Assembly: GCA_963770375.1 (NCBI GenBank)
Contig: CAVYPM010000023.1
Span: forward strand, 1 to 35,146
DNA from: DASVBE01 sp963770375
GTDB lineage: Bacteria > Actinomycetota > Actinomycetes > Streptosporangiales > Streptosporangiaceae
Reading direction: 5' to 3'
Length of the DNA stretch: 35,146 nucleotides
Shown here: piece after piece, positions 31,271 to 35,146 of the stretch
How positions within the stretch are numbered: position 1 is the stretch's first letter
Layout: every line of letters starts with the position of its first letter
Program-made: the position numbers and the translations under genes
Notes under the pieces: generated by a model
The model's input: only the letters and a program-made list of their open reading frames with translations
Database searches by the model: none
Told to the model about the DNA's origin: nothing

Positions 31271-32028
31271 GTCGGCTCCTTGGGCTGGCCCGGGGGGGCC
31301 TGTGCCATCAGCCGCTCGAACATCTGCTGGGTGACCGGGTCCGGGCTGACGCCCAGCTCGCGTTCCAGCACCGAGGCGCAGTGATGGTAGGTGCTCAGCG
31401 CGCCCGCCCGGTCGCCGAGGTCGGCCTGCAGCCGCATCAGCGTCCGGTAGCCGGTCTCCTCCAGCGGCAGCAGCCCGATCCGGCGCCGGGCCGCCTCCGC
31501 CGCCCCGGCCAGGTCACCGCTCCGGGCCCGCGCGCCGGCCAGCAGGTCGCACAGGTCCGCGCACTGGCGCTCGAGCTCGGCCCGGAGGTCCAGCAGCCAG
31601 TCGTCGTACAGGCCGGGCAGCAGGTCGCCGCGGTACTGGGCCACGGCCTGGGCGGCGTGAGCGGCGACCGCGGCGTCGTCGCCGGCCGCGGCGGCGGCCC
31701 GGGCCGCCACCCGCTCGGCGGCGAACACCCGCAGGTCGACCCGGCAGGTGCCGGTGTCCCGCCAGCACAGGTCCCGCGCCGTGACCACCAGCGACGGCTC
31801 GCGGCCCAGCACCTGGCGCAGGTGATGCAGCTCGCGGCGGAGGTTCGTGAGGGCCTGGGCCTCGGTGGACTCGGGCCAGAAGAGGCCCGCGATGAGCTGC
31901 CGGGCCTGCGGGCGGCCCGCATGGGCAGCCAGGTACGCGACGAGGGCTACGGTGCGGGACGACCGGGTCGCCGCGCCGGAGCTGTCGTCGGAGATGATCT
32001 GCTCCCCCAAGAGGGTCACGTGCAGCAT
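31267..32028 (-). CDS. SARP/BTAD family transcriptional activator
   Basis: 253 residues made of an OmpR-like winged helix (LHVTLLGEQIISDDSSG, TVALVAYLAAHAGRPQARQLIAGLFWPES and NLRRELHHLRQVLG at about 1-85) followed by a bacterial transcriptional activation domain (YRGDLLPGLYDDWLLDLRAEL to SVLERELGVSPDPVTQQMFERL at about 110-245). This is the domain pair of SARP regulators that switch on secondary-metabolite and other clusters. The ATPase and TPR domains that AfsR carries in the same chain are encoded by the next gene, whose ATG overlaps this stop by four bases. The ATG at 32028 has AGGAGG about ten bases upstream; longer frames are Arg/Pro-rich. Likely controls the two downstream flavoprotein genes. 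Confidence 0.88.
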   Translation of the reverse strand: MLHVTLLGEQIISDDSSGAATRSSRTVALVAYLAAHAGRPQARQLIAGLFWPESTEAQALTNLRRELHHLRQVLGREPSLVVTARDLCWRDTGTCRVDLRVFAAERVAARAAAAAGDDAAVAAHAAQAVAQYRGDLLPGLYDDWLLDLRAELERQCADLCDLLAGARARSGDLAGAAEAARRRIGLLPLEETGYRTLMRLQADLGDRAGALSTYHHCASVLERELGVSPDPVTQQMFERLMAQAPPGQPKEPT

Positions 32029-32168
32029 GTCGACACGGCCTCCTGGCTCCAGGGTAAACGGAAGGTAACGCCCGGCGCCCCGGCCAGGGGAACCATCCGC
32101 GGGAACCATGGCGCGGCGGGCGGCGTCGAAGGGGCGTAGATTTCCGGCCGCGACGGGGGATGATCGCG

Positions 32169-32669
32169 ATGGCAGGACGGGGCGGATACCGGTGCCGGAT
32201 AGCCGGGCTGGTGGCGGGCGCGGCGGCCTTAGCGCTGCTGACGGCGGGCTGCTCGGGCGCCCGGGCGGCCAGCCACGACCACGGGACGGTGGTCGGTCAC
32301 CTGGACATCCCGTTCGTCCCGGCGCACGTCCGCGGCCGGGCCGAGGTGGTCCCGGTGACCGTGCACCCGGGGGAGCGGTTCTCGGTCCTGGTGCAGACCT
32401 CCGACGGGCCGTACGCCTGGAACCAGACCGGGCGGCCCGATCCGGGGCTGGTCCGGCTGGCGGGTGACTTCGACCGGGGTACGTGCCCCGCAATGCAGGT
32501 CGGCTGCCGCGTGCCGTACTACCACACGCTGATCGCCAGGGCCCCCGGCGTCACCGTGATGACCTGGAACTACCGGGACTTCGGCTGCCCAGAGCACGGC
32601 CCCGCGCCAAAGGGCCGGCACTGCCTGACGACGACCCACGTAAGGTTCCGCATCACCGTCACCGGCTAG
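32169..32669 (+). CDS. secreted lipoprotein, possibly chagasin (I42)-like
   Basis: 166 residues with a lipoprotein signal: Arg-rich start, hydrophobic IAGLVAGAAALALLTAGC and lipobox LTAGC with Cys28 as the acylated residue. The mature part is mostly beta: VVPVTVHPGERFSVLVQT, SDGPYAWNQTGRPDPGLVRLAGDF and ARAPGVTVMTWNYRDFGCP. The strand order and G-x-YAW followed by a late Y-R-x-F loosely resemble chagasin-type inhibitors of papain-like peptidases, but the NPTTG and RPW signatures are not intact, so this is only a suggestion. Four more cysteines may form disulfides. ATG 32169 has GGGGGA eight bases before it; an earlier ATG at 32160 overlaps that site. Confidence 0.75.
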   Translation: MAGRGGYRCRIAGLVAGAAALALLTAGCSGARAASHDHGTVVGHLDIPFVPAHVRGRAEVVPVTVHPGERFSVLVQTSDGPYAWNQTGRPDPGLVRLAGDFDRGTCPAMQVGCRVPYYHTLIARAPGVTVMTWNYRDFGCPEHGPAPKGRHCLTTTHVRFRITVTG

Positions 32670-32746
32670 ACCGGACGGAGTCATCGAGCTGGCCCGGAGC
32701 CGCTGGCCGGCCGTCATCGCCAGCGAACGTGGCCACCGGATCGGTG

Positions 32747-33262
32747 TCAGGCGCCGCGCGTACGGCCGTACAGCACCAGCGCCCAGGTGAGGCAGCCGAA
32801 GGCGACCAGGGAGACGGCCGTCCGGACGTTGTTCCAGGTGACCCACCTCGCCTCGTTGAAGCGGTGCCGGACCGCCGCCAGATCGGTGATGTGGCTGGGG
32901 TTGCCGGCCGCCTTGAGTCCGTCATTGAGCGGCACGTTGACGGCGATGGTGATGACGAACGCCACCAGGTACAGCACGAACGCGACCGCGACCCAGGGGA
33001 GAACGGACCGCGCCGCCGAGCCAAGGTGCAGCGCAGCCGCCACACCGGTGAACACCAGTGCGCCGACGAAGCCGCCCACCATGAACCAGGGGTTGATGAT
33101 CGCGCGGTCCATCGACTGGAACGCGGTGACGAAGGTACGGTCATCGGTCGCCTTCAGGCCCGGCATGATCGTATGGGCGTAGAGGGCGAAGGCGCCGGTG
33201 ACCAGGCCCATGGTGATCGTGGCGGCAACCAGCGAGATGCCGCGAAACGCATCCAGCATCAT
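32747..33262 (-). CDS. DUF1772 family membrane protein (anthrone oxygenase-like)
   Basis: 171 residues with four membrane segments: ISLVAATITMGLVTGAFALYA, PWFMVGGFVGALVFTGVAAAL, VLPWVAVAFVLYLVAFVITIAV and TAVSLVAFGCLTWALVLYG. The conserved NVPLNDGL and FNEARWVTWNNVRTAVS stretches identify the DUF1772 family, which includes small anthrone/noroxomaritidine-type oxygenases, although activity here is unproven. GGAGG lies three or six bases before tandem ATGs (33262 and 33259); either may be used. Divergent from the AraC regulator, which is the probable controller: their starts are 104 bases apart. Confidence 0.88.
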   Translation of the reverse strand: MMLDAFRGISLVAATITMGLVTGAFALYAHTIMPGLKATDDRTFVTAFQSMDRAIINPWFMVGGFVGALVFTGVAAALHLGSAARSVLPWVAVAFVLYLVAFVITIAVNVPLNDGLKAAGNPSHITDLAAVRHRFNEARWVTWNNVRTAVSLVAFGCLTWALVLYGRTRGA

Positions 33263-33340
33263 TTTCCTCCAGCTCTCAGCGTCATGCCGATAATGAAACC
33301 CGGGCGACGTGAGACGAGCCATGGTTGAAAGGCTCAGTTC

Positions 33341-33360
33341 CATGCGCATGCGTCTACGCT
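33341..33360 (+). promoter_or_regulatory. AraC gene promoter with adjacent palindrome
   Basis: The -10 TACGCT (33355-33360) ends six bases before the ATG at 33367, so the mRNA is probably leaderless. Just upstream is the perfect ten-base palindrome CATGCGCATG (33341-33350), a candidate site for the AraC protein or a repressor. No good -35 at normal spacing; TTGAAA at 33325 is 24 bases away. Confidence 0.5.
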
Positions 33361-33366
33361 GAGCGT

Positions 33367-34311
33367 ATGGATGCACTCACGGGTCTCCTGGACGGGCCGC
33401 GAGCGCGCGGGGCGTTCCTGCTCCGCATGATCATGGAGCCGCCCTGGTCCGTGCGCGTCCAGGACCGCGCGCCGCTCGCTCTCGTGGCCATCGCGCGCGG
33501 GGACGCATGGGCCGTTCCCGACGAGGGCGAGGCGGTACGGCTGCGGCCGGGCGACGTCGCGGTCATGCGCGGGCCGGATCCGTACATCTTCGCCGACGAC
33601 CCGGCCACGCCACCGCAGGTCGTGATCCATCCGGGAGACCACTGCACCACCCCGGACGGCGAGGATCTCGCCCAGGCCATGGACCTCGGCGTCCGTACCT
33701 GGGGCAACAACGCGGACGGGTCGGCGCGGATGCTCGTCGGCACGTATCACATGCGCGGCGAGATCGGCCGGCGGCTGCTGAGTGCCCTGCCCACGCTGCT
33801 GGTCCTGCCGAAGGACGCGCTGGATAGCCCGCTCATCCCGCTGCTCGGCGACGAGGTCGCCAAGGACGAGCCGGGACAGGCCGTTGTCCTCGACCGTCTG
33901 CTCGACCTGCTGCTCATCAGCGTCCTGCGGGCCTGGTTCGCCCGCCCGGAGGCTGAACCCCCGGCGTGGTATCAGGCGTATAGCCACCCGGTGATCGGCC
34001 GAGCACTGCGGATGCTGCACAACAACCCGGCCCACCCGTGGACCGTGGCCACGCTGGCCGCCGAGACAGGCGTCTCTCGCGCCTCCCTGGCCAGGCACTT
34101 CGCCGAGCTGGTCGGCGAGCCGCCGATGAGCTACCTCACGAGCTGGCGGCTGGCCCTAGCGGCCGATCTGCTGCGCGAGCCGGACGCCACCGTCGGCGCG
34201 GTGGCGCGGCAGGTCGGGTACGGCAGCGCGTTCGCCCTCAGCGCCGCCTTCAAGCGTGTGCGCGGCGTCAGCCCCCAGGAACACCGCGCCGCCGTCACCA
34301 GTACGCCCTGA
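33367..34311 (+). CDS. AraC family transcriptional regulator with N-terminal cupin
   Basis: 314 residues. The N-terminal cupin_6-type sensor has LVAIARGDAWAVPDEGEAVRL, PGDVAVMRGPDPYIFADDP and LVGTYHMRGEIGRRLLSALP. The C-terminal AraC DNA-binding domain has two helix-turn-helix units: WTVATLAAETGVSRASLARHF then VGAVARQVGYGSAFALSAAFKR, ending GVSPQEHR. ATG 33367 is set by the -10 six bases upstream. Members of this subfamily often activate or repress a neighbouring oxidoreductase or DUF1772 gene, and here a DUF1772 gene is divergent. The ligand is unknown. Converges with the TetR gene, with 21 bases between stops. Confidence 0.92.
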   Translation: MDALTGLLDGPRARGAFLLRMIMEPPWSVRVQDRAPLALVAIARGDAWAVPDEGEAVRLRPGDVAVMRGPDPYIFADDPATPPQVVIHPGDHCTTPDGEDLAQAMDLGVRTWGNNADGSARMLVGTYHMRGEIGRRLLSALPTLLVLPKDALDSPLIPLLGDEVAKDEPGQAVVLDRLLDLLLISVLRAWFARPEAEPPAWYQAYSHPVIGRALRMLHNNPAHPWTVATLAAETGVSRASLARHFAELVGEPPMSYLTSWRLALAADLLREPDATVGAVARQVGYGSAFALSAAFKRVRGVSPQEHRAAVTSTP

Positions 34312-34332
34312 CCGGTCGTACCGCGTGGGCCC

Positions 34333-35001
34333 CTAGCCCGGCGTGGCCGGGCTGGCGGACGCGGCGGCCAGCCGGGTCCAGGTGGTGGCAAGCCACTCCT
34401 CGTACTGGTCGAAACTCCAGCTGTACAGGTAGCCGGCCTGGAGGTAGGACTCGGCCGAGCCGAGCAGGCCGGTGGTGTCGATAAGCCAGCCCAGGTCGGC
34501 CCCCGGGGGCAGCAGACCGTCGTCCGCCATCGCGGTCCAGAAGACCTCCTGTGCGCGCCTGGCCCCGCGGCGGCCCTCCTGCCAGGCCTCCTGGATCGCC
34601 GGCTCGATGATGGCGGCCTGCAGGGCCACCTCGAACAGCGCCCAGGACCGCTCCATGATCTGGCGGCCGGCCGCCGCGGCCGCCGCGATCCGCTCGGCCG
34701 CGGTGGGCAGGGTCAGCGAACGCTGCATCCAGTCCCGGCCGAGCACATCGACCGGCTCGGTGTCACCCACGATGGCCACGTCCACCACGCGCTTGAACAA
34801 CTGGGCCTTGGTGCCGAACCGGACGTAAATGGTGCGCGTACCGACCCGTGCCTGCTTCGCCACCGCCTCCAGGGTGGTCTCTATGTAGCCGCTGGCCAGG
34901 AACAGCTCGGTGGCCGCGGCCACGATCCGCTGCTCGGTCAGGGCGGTCTGCGCCTGGCGCAGCGGGGGCGGCTCCCGGTCCGAGGTGACGTCAGTCGTCA
35001 T
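34333..35001 (-). CDS. TetR family transcriptional regulator
   Basis: 222 residues. The helix-turn-helix lies at about 20-66: EQRIVAAATELFLASGYIETTLEAVAKQA, then VGTRTIYVRFGTKAQLF as the recognition helix region. The C-terminal ligand domain has MERSWALFEVALQAAIIEPAIQEAW and SFDQYEEWLATTWTRL. ATG 35001 is preferred to the longer frame to 35106 because TAGACT, a consensus actinomycete -10, ends seven bases upstream. That -10 is inside a perfect TTGCAGT operator, so autorepression is expected. Other targets probably lie beyond the right edge. The ligand is unknown. Confidence 0.92.
   Translation of the reverse strand: MTTDVTSDREPPPLRQAQTALTEQRIVAAATELFLASGYIETTLEAVAKQARVGTRTIYVRFGTKAQLFKRVVDVAIVGDTEPVDVLGRDWMQRSLTLPTAAERIAAAAAAGRQIMERSWALFEVALQAAIIEPAIQEAWQEGRRGARRAQEVFWTAMADDGLLPPGADLGWLIDTTGLLGSAESYLQAGYLYSWSFDQYEEWLATTWTRLAAASASPATPG
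34336..34352. terminator. hairpin at the 3' end of the convergent AraC/TetR genes
   Basis: GCCCGGC (34336-34342) and GCCGGGC (34346-34352) are perfect arms around GTG, lying 25 bases after the AraC stop and inside the final codons of the TetR gene. It may stop AraC read-through. No T-run. Confidence 0.3.
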
Positions 35002-35004
35002 GAA

Positions 35005-35078
35005 TTGCAGTCTAACTGCAAGCAGCATCTCAGACTCGTTGCAGTGCCACTGCACGCCGACTGCGGCTTCGTTGCAGT
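35005..35078. promoter_or_regulatory. TTGCAGT operator cluster upstream of the TetR gene
   Basis: Site 1: TTGCAGT-CTA-ACTGCAA (35005-35021), perfect seven-base arms. Site 2: TTGCAGT-GCC-ACTGCAC (35039-35055), one mismatch. A further half-site TTGCAGT is at 35072-35078 and a degenerate ACTGCGG at 35060-35066. Site 1 covers the -10 TAGACT (35014-35009, minus strand) of the TetR gene, so binding would shut off its promoter. The two full sites are 34 bases apart, about three helical turns. Confidence 0.75.
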
Positions 35079-35146
35079 ATGTCCTCCGCCGGGTGATGCG
35101 CGACACTCATCCGCCAGCTGATCTGCGACGTCCAGTGCGCGGATTG

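Noticed and set aside
25697..32028. Biosynthetic gene cluster suggested by SARP, LAL and BBE genes
   Set aside because: No polyketide synthase, peptide synthetase, terpene cyclase or RiPP precursor is visible, so a cluster cannot be claimed.

Overview
The window is very GC-rich and densely coded on both strands, with GTG and TTG starts, four-base GTGA/ATGA gene overlaps and leaderless promoters. Together with a LAL-type LuxR regulator, a BTAD/SARP regulator, a SigE-family sigma factor and an SCO6745-family protein, this points to a large-genome, probably filamentous actinomycete (Actinomycetota). Family or genus cannot be fixed from the sequence. I see no rRNA, tRNA, CRISPR array, transposase or phage gene. 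The gene mix reads as accessory chromosomal metabolism and regulation.

Layout. 1-4160: small hypothetical gene (-), giant LAL ATPase/LuxR regulator (+), SnoaL-like gene (+). 4165-7657: two-gene operon (-) of an acyl-CoA dehydrogenase and an APH kinase-fold/DUF6285 protein, a divergent TetR gene whose operator sits between its -35 and -10, and an oxidoreductase remnant. 7682-12084: SCO6745-family protein (+), strong convergent terminator, NudK-like NUDIX (-), DeoR regulator (+), then three minus-strand genes (VOC, methyltransferase, NUDIX). 12109-18195 (all +): papain-type peptidase, alpha/beta-hydrolase-glycosyltransferase fusion, membrane protein, MBL-fold hydrolase with a 3' frameshift, sigma factor and membrane-anchored partner. 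18238-23837: SDR (-) divergent from a tight four-gene operon (+) of acyl-CoA dehydrogenase, SDR, ADP-forming acyl-CoA synthetase and DUF427, with a palindrome between them. 23834-25588 (-): BNR/Asp-box protein, MoaD/ThiS-like carrier ending in Gly-Gly, YnfA-family membrane protein. 25697-32028 (-): SARP regulator, its NTPase/TPR partner (broken by a frameshift between Walker A and Walker B), BBE-type flavoprotein and a receiver-domain/thioredoxin-reductase-like fusion. 32169-35001: lipoprotein (+), DUF1772 membrane protein (-), divergent AraC regulator (+), TetR regulator (-) under a cluster of TTGCAGT boxes.

How the genes may work together. Two blocks look like CoA-thioester catabolism: the dehydrogenase/kinase pair resembles a split version of ACAD10/ACAD11-type proteins, and the four-gene operon could oxidise and interconvert acyl-CoA with free acid and ATP. 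Most regulators lie beside a divergent target and several share a leaderless arrangement (TANNNT, 6-7 bases, start codon). The least explained associations are the Gly-Gly carrier coupled to the BNR protein, and the flavoprotein pair behind the SARP/NTPase regulators. Two probable 1-base frameshifts (near 16725 and 30862) need read-level checking before either gene is called dead.
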